NCBI RefSeq assembly: GCF_004340905.1
Contig: NZ_SLXD01000015.1
Coordinates: 55,817 to 119,816, forward strand
Source of the DNA: Rubrivivax gelatinosus
GTDB taxonomy: Bacteria > Pseudomonadota > Gammaproteobacteria > Burkholderiales > Burkholderiaceae_C
Length of the DNA stretch: 64,000 nucleotides
Reading direction: 5' to 3'
The notes under the pieces are model-generated. The model saw only the letters and a program-made list of their open reading frames with translations, did not search any database and was not told the origin of the DNA. How positions within the stretch are numbered: the first letter of the stretch is position 1; every line of letters begins with the position of its first letter. The position numbers and the translations under genes were made by a program. This document shows, one piece after another, positions 9,020-17,774 of this stretch.

Positions 9020-9535
9020 TCAGCGTGCGTCGAGGCCCAGGCGGCGGCGCAGCGCCGCGACGTCCGCGGCGTGGGCGACCGCCCGGACCCGGCCGTCCTC
9101 GGCCAGCTCCAGCAGCGTGACCTCGCCGCGCCGGCGCGGCAGGCTGGCGGCGGCTTCGTCGCGCACCAGGCCCACCGGATACGGCAGCGCACGCAGCGCC
9201 GGCAGCGCGAACAGCCGCGTCACCAGCGCCGGCATCGCGTGCACATCGGCCAGGTACTGCGCCTGCGCGGCGGCCAGCGCCGGCCCGCCCTCGGCGCCGA
9301 GCGCCGCGACGACAAGGTCGCTGGCGGCCTTGTCGGCGGCGAACAGCAGCAGGCGCGTCTGCGGCTGCACGCTCCAGGCGCGCTCGTTCTGGTCCTGCAG
9401 CGACCAGGCGGGCATCGGCTCACCGGGCGCGAGCTCGGCCGCGCCGGCCAGCGACAGCGCACAGGCCAGCGCGAGTGCGGCAGCCCAGCGCCGCAGGCGT
9501 GGCGGGCGTACGACGGACGGCGGAGCGTTACACAT
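9020..9535 (-). CDS. Secreted thioredoxin-fold-like protein lacking redox cysteines
   Basis: A 171-residue protein with a Sec signal peptide (ALALACALSLAGAAE). The mature region LAPGEPMPAWSLQDQNERAWSV and following LLLFAADKAASDLV resembles the opening of periplasmic redoxin-like proteins, but no CxxC is present and the mature part has no cysteine. It is the first gene of the operon with the SQR-like flavoprotein, 33 bp apart. A chaperone or carrier role for that enzyme is possible. The fold call is a guess from sequence pattern. The ATG at 9535 follows AGGATG. Confidence 0.55.
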   Translation of the reverse strand: MCNAPPSVVRPPRLRRWAAALALACALSLAGAAELAPGEPMPAWSLQDQNERAWSVQPQTRLLLFAADKAASDLVVAALGAEGGPALAAAQAQYLADVHAMPALVTRLFALPALRALPYPVGLVRDEAAASLPRRRGEVTLLELAEDGRVRAVAHAADVAALRRRLGLDAR

Positions 9536-9550
9536 GTGAACATCCTAGCT

Positions 9551-9572
9551 CAGATACCCAGACGGGTATCTG
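9551..9572. promoter_or_regulatory. CsoR/CstR-like palindromic operator of the SQR-like operon
   Basis: A perfect inverted repeat with 9-bp arms, CAGATACCC and GGGTATCTG, around a 4-bp spacer AGAC. It ends 15 bp before the first start codon of the minus-strand operon, where a repressor would block transcription. The core TACCC-N4-GGGTA resembles operators of the CsoR/RcnR/CstR repressor family, whose CstR branch senses persulfides. No such regulator is encoded in the window, so the match is by sequence form only. Confidence 0.6.
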
Positions 9573-9910
9573 GTGCTTACCCGCGCCACGCCGCCACAGC
9601 GGGCCGGAACGGGCCGAAGCCGGCCGTCCGGCACGTTCGCCGGCGGCCGTCAAGACCCTTGTCGCGACCCGGTCGGCGAAGCGCCGGCCCGGCCGCGCGG
9701 GCGCCGGCCTTGAACTAAAATCCGCCCCGCTCCCGACGCGCCCGGCCGGCGCCCGAGAGGGCCAGCCGGTGGCGCCGTCACCGTCGCCCTCGAGCCGGCA
9801 GCCCGTGGCGGGTCGTCTTTCTTGCACTCCGACGACGCCGCCGCGCCACCCACCCCCGAATCCCTCAACCCCACGCCGCGCGTTGCGCGGCGTCGCCCTT
9901 TCCGTTGCCG
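9573..9910. other. Intergenic region upstream of nrdJ
   Basis: About 340 bp without a gene. The ORFs crossing it have no ribosome sites or family resemblance. A TAAAAT at 9715-9720, preceded by TTGAAC, is a plausible sigma-70 -10 element for nrdJ, although no good -35 is placed 17 bp upstream. I looked for a cobalamin riboswitch, as expected for a B12-dependent reductase, and found neither the B12 box nor the core elements. No NrdR box pair was recognised. Confidence 0.35.
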
Positions 9911-12397
9911 ATGAACGCACCCGACAAGCACCTGCTCGACGCCCTGCAACCCCAGGAAATTGCCACCGTCGCCCTGCTGGAGAAGTACGCCAAAGGCGAC
10001 GAACAGAACATCGCGCAGGTGCAGGCGCGTGTCGCCCGCGCGCTCGCGGCCATCGAGGCCGAGGACGCACGCTCCGCGCGCGAGGCCGAGTTCCTGTGGG
10101 CCATGCAGCGCGGCTTCGTGCCCGCCGGCCGCATCATGTCGGCCGCCGGCACCGATATCCAGGCCACGCTGATCAACTGCTTCGTGCAGCCGGTCGGCGA
10201 CTCCATCACCGGCTACGAAGGCGACAAGCCCGGCATCTACACCGCGGTCACCGAAGCCGCCGAGACGATGCGTCGCGGTGGCGGCGTCGGCTACGACTTC
10301 AGCCGCATCCGCCCGCAGGGCGCGCTCGTCACGCAGACGCATTCGCGCGCCTCGGGCCCGGTGTCCTTCATGCGCGTCTTCGACGCCTCCTGCGAGACCG
10401 TCGAGTCCGCCGGCGCGCGCCGCGGCGCGCAGATGGGCGTGCTGCGCTGCGACCACCCGGACATCGAGGCCTTCATCCACGCCAAGGACAAGGGCGAGCT
10501 GCGCAACTTCAACATCAGCGTCGGCGTCACCGACGCGCTGGTGAAGGCGGTGATCGCCGACGCCGAGTTCGAGCTCGTGCACGCCGCGCGTCCGCACGAG
10601 GAACTGGTCGCTGCCGGCGCGCGCCAGCGCGAGGACGGCAAGTGGGTCTACCGCAGCGTCAAGGCACGCGAGGTCTGGGACCAGATCATGCGGTCGACCT
10701 ACGACCACGCCGAGCCGGGCGTGCTGTTCATCGACCAGATGAACCGCGAGAACAACCTGCACTACTGCGAGACGATCGAGGCCACCAACCCCTGCGCCGA
10801 GGAGCCGCTGCCCGACTACGGCTGCTGCTGCCTGGGCTCGGTGGACCTGACGCGCCACGTCGTCGGCGCCTTCTCGGATGACGCGCACTTCGACTTCGAG
10901 GGCTTCGCCGCCGTCGTGCGCGTGGGCGTGCGCATGCTCGACAACGTGCTCGACGTGACCTACTGGCCGCTGGAGCAGCAGCGTGCCGAAGCCGCCGCCA
11001 AGCGCCGCGTCGGCCTGGGTTTCCTGGGCCTGGGCAGCTCGCTGGTGATGCTGGGCATCCGCTACGACAGCGACGAAGGCCGCGCACTCGCCGCGAGGAT
11101 CGCCGAGACGATGCGCGACGCGTCCTATCTCGCGTCGGTCGAGCTGGCCGGCGAACGGGGTGCCTTCCCGCTGCTGAACAAGACCAAGTACCTGGCCAGC
11201 GGTTTTGCCAAGCGCCTGCCGGAATCCATCCGCAAGGCGATCCGCAAGCACGGCATCCGCAACAGCCACCTGCTGGCGATCGCGCCCACCGGCACGATCT
11301 CGCTGGCCTTCGCCGACAACGCCAGCAACGGCATCGAGCCGCCGTTCTCCTGGACCTACAACCGCAAGAAGCGCGAAGCGGACGGTTCGCACCGCATCTT
11401 CGAGGTCGCCGACCGCGCCTGGCGCCTGTTCCGCCACCTCGGCGGCGACGTGGCGCAGCTGCCGCCGCAGTTCGTCACCGCGCTGGAGATGTCGGCCAAC
11501 GACCACATGCGCATGCTCGAGGCCGTCCAGCCCTTCCTGGACACCTCGATCAGCAAGACGGTCAACGTGCCGGCCGACTACCCCTACGAGGACTTCCAGA
11601 ACCTCTACCTCGACGCCTGGAAGGCCGGCCTGAAGGGCCTGGCCACCTACCGTCCGAACTCGGTGCTGGGCTCGGTGCTGTCGGTCGGCACGCCGGCCGC
11701 GGCCCCCGCCGCCACGGAGGCCACGCCGCGCGACGAGGACCCGCTGACCAAACACGTCGGCCGTCCGGTGGGCCGCATCTCCAGCGTGACCGAGAAGGTC
11801 GAGATGTGGACCCAGGCCGGCAAGCGTTCGATGTACGTCACCGTCGGCTTCCTGCCGGTGGACGGCGTCGTCGACGGCCAGAAGGTGACGATCGAGCGCC
11901 CGGTCGAGTTCCTGCTGCAGGGCGAGCAGGACCAGTGGCTGGACGGCGCGATGCGCCTGCTGTCGCTGGCCGCGCGTTCGGGCGCGTCGATCGAGAAGGC
12001 GCTGGAGAACCTGCGCGAGATCGCCTGGACCAACGGCGCGGTGCGCAGCGGCATGCTGGTGCGCGGCGACGGCACGCAGATCCCGCGTTTCCACGACTCC
12101 GAGGTCGCGGCGCTGGCCTATGCGGTGCAGCAGCTGCTGCACGCGCGCGGCTACCTCACCGCGTCGGGCGCGCAGCTGCCGGTGCGTGAACTGGCGCGCG
12201 CCTACGCCGCCGGCACGGCCGCCCCGGCCCCGGCGCCGGCCGTGGCCGAGAATGCGGCCGCGGCCAAGCCGGCCGCGGGCATGCAGTTCGCTGCCGGCAC
12301 CGGCTCCAAGTGCCCGGAGTGCGGCGCGCACGACATGCACCACATCGACGGCTGCACCAAGTGCACCAACTGCGGCCACATCGGCGCCTGCGGCTGA
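9911..12397 (+). CDS. nrdJ: Class II (adenosylcobalamin-dependent) ribonucleoside-diphosphate reductase
   Basis: An 828-residue enzyme that makes deoxyribonucleotides with a B12-derived radical, with or without oxygen. Recognisable parts are the substrate region NCFVQPVGDSITG, the loop RRGGGVGYDFSRIRP, the NPCAEEPLPDYGCCCLGS active-site motif and the radical-cysteine domain around APTGTISLAFADN. The C-terminal tail carries a zinc-ribbon-like CPECGAHD...CTKCTNCGHIG that probably re-reduces the active site. The ATG at 9911 is chosen over TTG at 9905. It is monocistronic and ends at a strong terminator. Confidence 0.92.
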   Translation: MNAPDKHLLDALQPQEIATVALLEKYAKGDEQNIAQVQARVARALAAIEAEDARSAREAEFLWAMQRGFVPAGRIMSAAGTDIQATLINCFVQPVGDSITGYEGDKPGIYTAVTEAAETMRRGGGVGYDFSRIRPQGALVTQTHSRASGPVSFMRVFDASCETVESAGARRGAQMGVLRCDHPDIEAFIHAKDKGELRNFNISVGVTDALVKAVIADAEFELVHAARPHEELVAAGARQREDGKWVYRSVKAREVWDQIMRSTYDHAEPGVLFIDQMNRENNLHYCETIEATNPCAEEPLPDYGCCCLGSVDLTRHVVGAFSDDAHFDFEGFAAVVRVGVRMLDNVLDVTYWPLEQQRAEAAAKRRVGLGFLGLGSSLVMLGIRYDSDEGRALAARIAETMRDASYLASVELAGERGAFPLLNKTKYLASGFAKRLPESIRKAIRKHGIRNSHLLAIAPTGTISLAFADNASNGIEPPFSWTYNRKKREADGSHRIFEVADRAWRLFRHLGGDVAQLPPQFVTALEMSANDHMRMLEAVQPFLDTSISKTVNVPADYPYEDFQNLYLDAWKAGLKGLATYRPNSVLGSVLSVGTPAAAPAATEATPRDEDPLTKHVGRPVGRISSVTEKVEMWTQAGKRSMYVTVGFLPVDGVVDGQKVTIERPVEFLLQGEQDQWLDGAMRLLSLAARSGASIEKALENLREIAWTNGAVRSGMLVRGDGTQIPRFHDSEVAALAYAVQQLLHARGYLTASGAQLPVRELARAYAAGTAAPAPAPAVAENAAAAKPAAGMQFAAGTGSKCPECGAHDMHHIDGCTKCTNCGHIGACG

Positions 12398-12418
12398 ATC
12401 CGCACCGCGGCAGCTGAC

Positions 12419-12448
12419 GAGCCCGCCTCCCGGCGGGCTCTTTTGTTT
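12419..12448 (+). terminator. Rho-independent terminator of nrdJ
   Basis: A perfect 9-bp stem (GAGCCCGCC / GGCGGGCTC) with the loop TCCC, followed by TTTTGTTT. It lies 22 bp after the nrdJ stop, and its T-run abuts the stop codon of the convergent chemoreceptor gene. Confidence 0.9.
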
Positions 12449-14004
12449 CAGGCCGGCTGCGGCAGCTGGAAGCGCGAGACCGCGCCGACCAGCTGCGTGG
12501 CCTGCACGCGCAGGCTTTCGGCGGCGGCGGCACTCTCCTCCACCAGCGCGGCGTTCTGCTGCGTCACGGTGTCCATCTGGCCGACGGCGTCGCCGACCTG
12601 GGAGATGCCGTCGCTCTGTTCGGTGCTGGCGGCGCTGATCGACTCGATCACCGTGGTCACACGGCCGATCGCCTGCACCACCTCGTGCATCGTGCGGCCG
12701 ACACGTTCGGCCTGCGCCGCACCGGCGTCGATACGCTCGACGCTCTGGCCGATCAGCGTGCGGATCTGGCGCGCCGAGTCGGCGCTGCGCTGTGCCAGCG
12801 TGCGCACCTCGGCAGCGACGACGGCGAAACCGCGGCCCGCTTCGCCGGCCCGCGCCGACTCCACCGCCGCGTTCAGCGCCAGGATGTTGGTCTGGAAGGC
12901 GATCGAGTCGATGACGCCGACGATCTCGGCCACCTCGCGCGACGAGGTCGTGATGCCCTTCATCGAACCCAGCATCTCGTCGACCGCGGCGCCGCCCTGC
13001 AGCGCGGCCTGCGACGCGCCGTGCGCCAGCGAGTTCGCTTCGCGTGCGTTCTCGGCGTTCTGGCGCACCGTGGCGCCCAACTGTTCCATCGTCGCCGCGG
13101 TCTGCTGCAGCGCGCCGGCCTGTTCCTCGGTGCGCTGGCTCAGGTCCTGGTTGCCGCGCGCGATCTCGGCGCTGGCGGTGGCCACGCTCTCGGCATTGCC
13201 GCGCACGCCGCCGACCAGTTGCCGCAGGCTGGCCTGCATGCCGTCCAGCGAGCGCAGCAGCACGCCGAGCTCGTCGGCGCTGCCGGCCGGCACCGGCCCG
13301 GACAGGTCACCGGCGGACACACGCTCGGTCACCTGCAGCGCCGAGCGCAGCGGCCGCGTCACGCTGCGCGTGATCAGCCAGGCCAGCGCGCTGCCGCAGC
13401 CCAGCGCCGCCAGCGCGACCAGCAGCATCACCGTACCGGCACGCGCGATGGCCGCTTCGGTGTCGGAGGCGCTGGCCTGCATGCGCAGGACCTCGTGCTC
13501 GACGAAGGCGTCCAGCGACTTCAGGTAAGCCGCCTGCACCGGGCGCACCTCCTTGAGCAGCAGGTCACGCGCCTCGTCGCTGCGGTCGGCGGCGGCGAGT
13601 TCCAGCGCCCGCGTCAGCAGCGGCGTGTAGGCCGTACGCGACGCCTGCACCGCGTCCAGGCGCCTGCCCGCCTCGCCGTCCCGGTCGCCCGCCTGCAGGC
13701 GCTCCAGCAGCCCGGCGATGCGCGTCTCGCAACCGCGGATGCGTTCGATCTCGGCGTCGATCTGCTTGCGATCATCGAGCAGGGCCACGTTGCGCACGCC
13801 ACGCGCGACGACGTTGAGCTCGTCCTTCACGTCGCGCGCCATGCCGACGCTGGCCTGCCGGTGCTCCACGAGCTCGTGCACCTGGCCACCGACGCCTTCG
13901 AGCGCGTAACGGCCGAACACGGCGACGACGGCCGTCGCCACCATCACGAGGGCAAAGCCCAGGCCAAGCTTCAGGCCGATGCGCAGATCGCTCCAGGTCT
14001 TCAT
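12448..14004 (-). CDS. Methyl-accepting chemotaxis protein (4-helix-bundle sensor)
   Basis: A 518-residue chemoreceptor. It has a transmembrane segment at about 11-32, a periplasmic helical-bundle domain of about 155 residues, a second segment at about 190-212, HAMP, and the signalling domain. The hairpin motif IDSIAFQTNILALNAAVESARAGEAGRGFAVVA contacts CheA and CheW, and methylation helices flank it. No C-terminal CheR pentapeptide (NWETF-like) is present; the tail ends FQLPQPA. The ATG at 14004 follows GGGAG. A FliA-like promoter lies at 14076-14103. The ligand is unknown. Confidence 0.9.
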   Translation of the reverse strand: MKTWSDLRIGLKLGLGFALVMVATAVVAVFGRYALEGVGGQVHELVEHRQASVGMARDVKDELNVVARGVRNVALLDDRKQIDAEIERIRGCETRIAGLLERLQAGDRDGEAGRRLDAVQASRTAYTPLLTRALELAAADRSDEARDLLLKEVRPVQAAYLKSLDAFVEHEVLRMQASASDTEAAIARAGTVMLLVALAALGCGSALAWLITRSVTRPLRSALQVTERVSAGDLSGPVPAGSADELGVLLRSLDGMQASLRQLVGGVRGNAESVATASAEIARGNQDLSQRTEEQAGALQQTAATMEQLGATVRQNAENAREANSLAHGASQAALQGGAAVDEMLGSMKGITTSSREVAEIVGVIDSIAFQTNILALNAAVESARAGEAGRGFAVVAAEVRTLAQRSADSARQIRTLIGQSVERIDAGAAQAERVGRTMHEVVQAIGRVTTVIESISAASTEQSDGISQVGDAVGQMDTVTQQNAALVEESAAAAESLRVQATQLVGAVSRFQLPQPA

Positions 14005-14075
14005 CGCGAACACTCCCGTTGATGCGAACCGATGCGCCCCCGGAGTTCGAACGAACCGGGAGCGCCGATGACGGT

Positions 14076-14103
14076 GCTTCGGCGGCCCGCGCGGGGGAGT
14101 TGA
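14076..14103 (-). promoter_or_regulatory. FliA (sigma-28)-like promoter of the chemoreceptor gene
   Basis: On the minus strand TCAA is followed after 16 bp by GCCGAAGC, resembling the flagellar sigma-28 pattern TAAA-N15-GCCGATAA. It lies 72 bp upstream of the chemoreceptor start. Similar elements precede the other two chemoreceptor genes in the window, which raises the weight of each. Confidence 0.45.
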
Positions 14104-14228
14104 GTGCCCGGATGCGAACGGCCGCACATCGTTCCCCTGTTCACAGGATGAACTTGCCGCGCAGGCGCCGCTGGCGTGACGGGCTGCACGGTCCGGACCC
14201 CGCGCCCGCGGGGCCGCGGCGACGCCGG

Positions 14229-14246
14229 CCGTCACGCAACTGCCAT
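14229..14246 (+). promoter_or_regulatory. Possible PhoB box upstream of the beta-propeller gene
   Basis: Two direct 7-bp repeats, CCGTCAC and CTGCCAT, separated by GCAA, match the 7-4-7 geometry of a PhoB box (consensus repeat CTGTCAT). It lies 50 bp before the start codon. No convincing -10 is spaced 10 bp downstream, so this is the weakest of the Pho-box candidates in the window. Confidence 0.35.
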
Positions 14247-14296
14247 CGCCGCCGGGCACGCTGCGCGGTCGTCTTCGACCTCCCGAGAGCCCCACG

Positions 14297-15811
14297 ATGC
14301 TGAACCCGACCCGGCTGGCCGCCGTTGCCGCCCTCGCCTGCGCCGCCGCACTGCCGGCACAGGCCACCGACTTCGCGCTGCAGCGCGTCTGGCAGTACGC
14401 CCACGCCGCCACCGGCGCCGCCGGCCAGAAGGCCGAGATCGTCGCCCACGACGCGCGCAGCGACACGCTGTGGGTCGCCGGCGTGGTCGGTGTCGACGTG
14501 CTCGACCGCGCCAGCGGCCAGCTCGTCGCGCACCTCGACGTTTCGCACCTGGGGACCGTCAACAGCGTCGCCATCGCGCGCGGCGTCGCCGCGCTGGCGG
14601 TGGAGAACGGCCAGGACCGCACGCTGCCCGGCGTCGTCGTGCTGTTCGACACCCGCACCCGCGCCCAGCTCGGCAACCCGATCCCGGTGGGCTCGCTGCC
14701 CGACATGCTGAGCTTCGCGCCCGACGGCCGCACGCTGCTCGTGGCCAACGAAGGCACGCCCAACGCGCGGCCGACGCCGGCCGGCCTGAGCGCCGAGGAC
14801 CCGGTGGGCAGCGTGAGCATCGTCGACATCGTCGAGCGCTCGGTGACGACGCTGCCGATCACCGCCGACATCCCCGGCTACGAGCAGCTGCGCCTGTTCC
14901 CGGCCACCGGCACGCGCGCCACCCAGCCCGCCAGCTACAGCGCCTACGACCCCGAGCCCGAATACATCACCATCGACGCTGCCGGCCGCCGCGCCTGGGT
15001 GACGCTGCAGGAGGCCAACGGCCTCGCGCTGCTGGACATCAAGGCCCGACGTTTCGTGAAGATCGTCGGCCTGGGCGAGAAGGACTTCAGCCTGCCCGGC
15101 AACGGCATCGACCCCAACGACAAGGACGCGGCCGACCCGGCGACGAACAACGGCGTGTTCCTGCGCACGGTGCCGGTCTTCGGCCTGTACCAGCCGGACT
15201 CGGTGGCGAGCTACCGCGTGCGCGGCCGCAGCTACCTGGTGATGGCCAACGAAGGCGACGCCCGCGACAACGGCAGCGCCGACGGCGAGGACGAGCGCCG
15301 CGGCTCGGCCGGCAGCAGCGATGCCGCGCGCCTGGTGCCGTCCACCGGCCCCGCCGAGCTGTTTCGCCTGACCTACGACAACGTGACGTCGACGCCCGAG
15401 CACCTGGTGGCCTTCGGCGCACGCTCGATCTCGATCCGCGACGCCAGCGGCCGCCTGGTCTGGGACAGCGGCAGCCTGCTCGACGCAGAGGCCATCCGCC
15501 TGGGCGTCTATGACGACGGTCGCAGCGACAACAAGGGTGTCGAACCCGAGGGCGTGGCGCTGCTGGAAGTCGACGGCCGCACGCTGGCCTTCGTCGGCCT
15601 GGAGCGCACGAAGAAGGCTGCGATCGCCGCCTTCGACGTCAGCGAACCGACGGCCCCCAGCTACCTGGGCATGGTGATCGGCGAAGGCGACGTCTCGCCC
15701 GAAGGCCTGCACGCCTTCCACGCCCGGGGCCGTCACTACCTCGCGGTGGCGCACGAGAGCAGCGACACGACGACGCTCTACGAGATCGCCCCGAAAGGCC
15801 TGCGCCGCTGA
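14297..15811 (+). CDS. Secreted choice-of-anchor I family beta-propeller protein
   Basis: A 504-residue protein with a clean Sec signal peptide (LAAVAALACAAALPAQA, cleavage about 23). The body reads as a repeated propeller: GSLPDMLSFAPDGRTLLVANEGTP, EPEYITIDAAGRRAWVTLQEANGLALLDI and the NKGVEPEGVALLEV segment. These are recurring signatures of the choice-of-anchor I family, often found beside alkaline phosphatases or as extracellular proteins. No C-terminal sorting signal is visible here. A Pho-box-like repeat upstream suggests phosphate control. The enzymatic role, if any, is unknown. Confidence 0.75.
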   Translation: MLNPTRLAAVAALACAAALPAQATDFALQRVWQYAHAATGAAGQKAEIVAHDARSDTLWVAGVVGVDVLDRASGQLVAHLDVSHLGTVNSVAIARGVAALAVENGQDRTLPGVVVLFDTRTRAQLGNPIPVGSLPDMLSFAPDGRTLLVANEGTPNARPTPAGLSAEDPVGSVSIVDIVERSVTTLPITADIPGYEQLRLFPATGTRATQPASYSAYDPEPEYITIDAAGRRAWVTLQEANGLALLDIKARRFVKIVGLGEKDFSLPGNGIDPNDKDAADPATNNGVFLRTVPVFGLYQPDSVASYRVRGRSYLVMANEGDARDNGSADGEDERRGSAGSSDAARLVPSTGPAELFRLTYDNVTSTPEHLVAFGARSISIRDASGRLVWDSGSLLDAEAIRLGVYDDGRSDNKGVEPEGVALLEVDGRTLAFVGLERTKKAAIAAFDVSEPTAPSYLGMVIGEGDVSPEGLHAFHARGRHYLAVAHESSDTTTLYEIAPKGLRR

Positions 15812-16041
15812 CCAGACTGTCCCCGGCCGCACTGGGTATCCCTGTGGACAACCCTGGGGCGCAGCGCGCAAGTGACTGTGGCCCGAGGGTTTTCCCTGGA
15901 TTGCTCAACAAACAGGCAGTGTCGCGACGGTCGTAGGATTGATCCCACCCTCGTTCGCGCCGCCCGCCGGCAGGCGGGGCGGCGCGAACCACGCATCCTG
16001 CTGCTCATGCGGCCCGTGCCGCGACACCAGGAGCGACGATC

Positions 16042-16227
16042 ATGAACAGCGACCACGTGAAGGGCAGCGCCAAGGACATGGCCGGCAAGATCCAGCGCAA
16101 GACCGGCGAAGCCATCGGCGACCGCGAGATGCAGGCCAAGGGCCTGGCGCGCCAGGCCGAAGGCAAGACGCAGAAGAAGGTGGGTGACGTGCGCGAAGCG
16201 GCGCACGCGCTCGGCCGCAAACCGTGA
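16042..16227 (+). CDS. CsbD family small stress protein
   Basis: A 61-residue hydrophilic protein with the family pattern KGSAKDMAGKIQRKTGEAIGDREMQAKG...QAEGKTQKKVGDVREAA. CsbD-like proteins are abundant general-stress proteins of unknown biochemical role. The ATG follows CAGGAGCGACG, a good ribosome site. Its TGA overlaps the GTG start of the hydrolase downstream (GTGA), so the two are translationally coupled. Confidence 0.9.
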   Translation: MNSDHVKGSAKDMAGKIQRKTGEAIGDREMQAKGLARQAEGKTQKKVGDVREAAHALGRKP

Positions 16228-17066
16228 CGGCCGCGCCGCCGGCCCTCGACGCTTCGACGCGGCCGGCCGGCGGCGTTACCGTCCACCTGGAAGGCCGTGG
16301 CGACGAGCTGCTGCTCTTCGTGCACGGCTGGCCCGACCGCCACACCGTCTGGGACGGTCTGGTCGCGGCTCTGGCCCCGCGCCGGCGCTGCGCCCGCTTC
16401 ACGCTGCCCGGCTTCGCGCCCGGCGACGACCCTCGCGCGCGTTCGCTCGACGAGATCGTCGCGACGCTGCTCGCCGTGGCCGACGCCGCGAGCCCGGCGC
16501 GGCCGGTGGTGCTGGTCCTGCACGACTGGGGCTGTTTCTTCGGCTACCGGTTCGCCGAACGCCACCCCGAACGCGTGCGCGCCATCGTCGCGATGGACAT
16601 CGGCGGCGACGCCGGCTCCAGGGCCAACCGGGCCGAGATGGGCTGGCGCGGCCAGTTCGGCGCCCTGGCCTACCAGCTGACCCTGGCCTCGGCCTGGCGA
16701 GTCGGCGGTCGTGCCGGCGATGCCGTCGCGCGCAGCGCTGCACGCCTGTTTCACGCGCCCGAGCCTCGGTCGGCGACCGCCGCGATGGGCTGGCCCTACG
16801 CCGTGCAGTGGTTCGGTGCTGCCGGCGGCTTCGGTCGTCCGACGGTGTTCGTGCCGTCCTGCCCGATGCTCTACGCGTGGGGGCGGCGCAAGCCGTTTGC
16901 CTTCCAGTCGCGGCGCTGGCTCGAACGCATCGCGCGTGACCCGCGCAACCGCGTGCTCGAACTCGACGCCGGCCACTGGCTGATGCGCCGCCGCGAAGCC
17001 GAACTGGCCGGCACGATCGACGCCTGGCTCGACGGCGTGCTCACCAGATCGCCAGCCCCTTGCTGA
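16224..17066 (+). CDS. Alpha/beta hydrolase (epoxide-hydrolase/haloalkane-dehalogenase type)
   Basis: A 280-residue alpha/beta-hydrolase-fold protein. The oxyanion region is FVHGWPDRHTVWD. The nucleophile elbow reads VLHDWGCFFG, with Asp as nucleophile, as in epoxide hydrolases and dehalogenases rather than Ser esterases. The C-terminal LELDAGHWLMRR supplies the catalytic His. The start is GTG overlapping the csbD stop. The last 26 bp overlap the convergent flgH gene. The substrate is unknown. Confidence 0.8.
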   Translation: MTAAPPALDASTRPAGGVTVHLEGRGDELLLFVHGWPDRHTVWDGLVAALAPRRRCARFTLPGFAPGDDPRARSLDEIVATLLAVADAASPARPVVLVLHDWGCFFGYRFAERHPERVRAIVAMDIGGDAGSRANRAEMGWRGQFGALAYQLTLASAWRVGGRAGDAVARSAARLFHAPEPRSATAAMGWPYAVQWFGAAGGFGRPTVFVPSCPMLYAWGRRKPFAFQSRRWLERIARDPRNRVLELDAGHWLMRRREAELAGTIDAWLDGVLTRSPAPC

Positions 17067-17739
17067 GGAAACGCTGCATCCAGCTGCGCGACGCCGTGTC
17101 GGCCACGCCGCCGCGGCCCACCGCCTCCAGCCGCGCGTCGACGATGTCGGCCGACGCGACCACGTTGCCGGCCTTGATGTCGTCGGGGTTCACCACGCCC
17201 GAGAAACGCAGCGTCGTCACGCCCTCGTTGTAGGCGATGCTGCGTTCGCCGGCGACCACGAGGTGGCCGTTGGGCAGCACGTTGATCACCGATGCGGCAA
17301 TGCGCCCGGTGAAGCGGTTGGAGTTCTCGGTCGTGCCCTTGCCGACGAAGGAGTCGCTGCCGCTGGCCTCGGCGTCCAGGTTCATCAGGCTCTTGAGCAC
17401 GCCGCGCACGTTCTCCGATTCGGTACCCGGGCCCTTGGTCGCGACCTTGTTCTCGCGGCTGGTATCGGTGGCCACCTTCTGGTTGGCCGACAGCTTCTCG
17501 TCGATCTCGACCTTCAGCGTGTCGCCGATCGAACGCGGCCGCTTCTCGCCGGAAAACAGCGTCGCGATCGGCGCGCCGGGCTGGAACAGCGACCCGGTGG
17601 GCGCACGTTCGACATAAGACGGCGGCGCGACGGCGGTCACCGCGGTCGGCACACGCAGCTGCGACGTCGGCGTGTCGGCGCAGCCGCCCGCCAGGGCGGC
17701 GGCCAGGCCGGCAATCGGCCAGAGGATGGGACGGTTCAT
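17041..17739 (-). CDS. flgH: Flagellar L-ring protein FlgH (isolated copy)
   Basis: A 232-residue outer-membrane lipoprotein with lipobox LAGGC (Cys about 20). Family motifs run through it: GSLFQPGAPIATLFSGEKRPRSIGDTLKVEID, SANQKVATDTSRENKV, and NVLPNGHLVVAGERSIAYNEGVTTLRFSGVVNPDDI. FlgH forms the L ring of the flagellar basal body together with the P-ring protein FlgI. Here no flgI, flgG or other basal-body gene adjoins it. It is instead the third gene after an acidic repetitive protein and a lipoprotein, 35 bp downstream of the latter. It may be a displaced flagellar gene or a paralogue serving that operon. Confidence 0.85.
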   Translation of the reverse strand: MNRPILWPIAGLAAALAGGCADTPTSQLRVPTAVTAVAPPSYVERAPTGSLFQPGAPIATLFSGEKRPRSIGDTLKVEIDEKLSANQKVATDTSRENKVATKGPGTESENVRGVLKSLMNLDAEASGSDSFVGKGTTENSNRFTGRIAASVINVLPNGHLVVAGERSIAYNEGVTTLRFSGVVNPDDIKAGNVVASADIVDARLEAVGRGGVADTASRSWMQRFLSKGLAIW

Positions 17740-17774
17740 GACGGGCCTCTTGGGCGGATGGTTGGGGGGCGGGC

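Noticed and set aside
9573..9910. Cobalamin riboswitch upstream of nrdJ
   Set aside because: No B12 box or core elements could be found in the leader despite the B12-dependent product.
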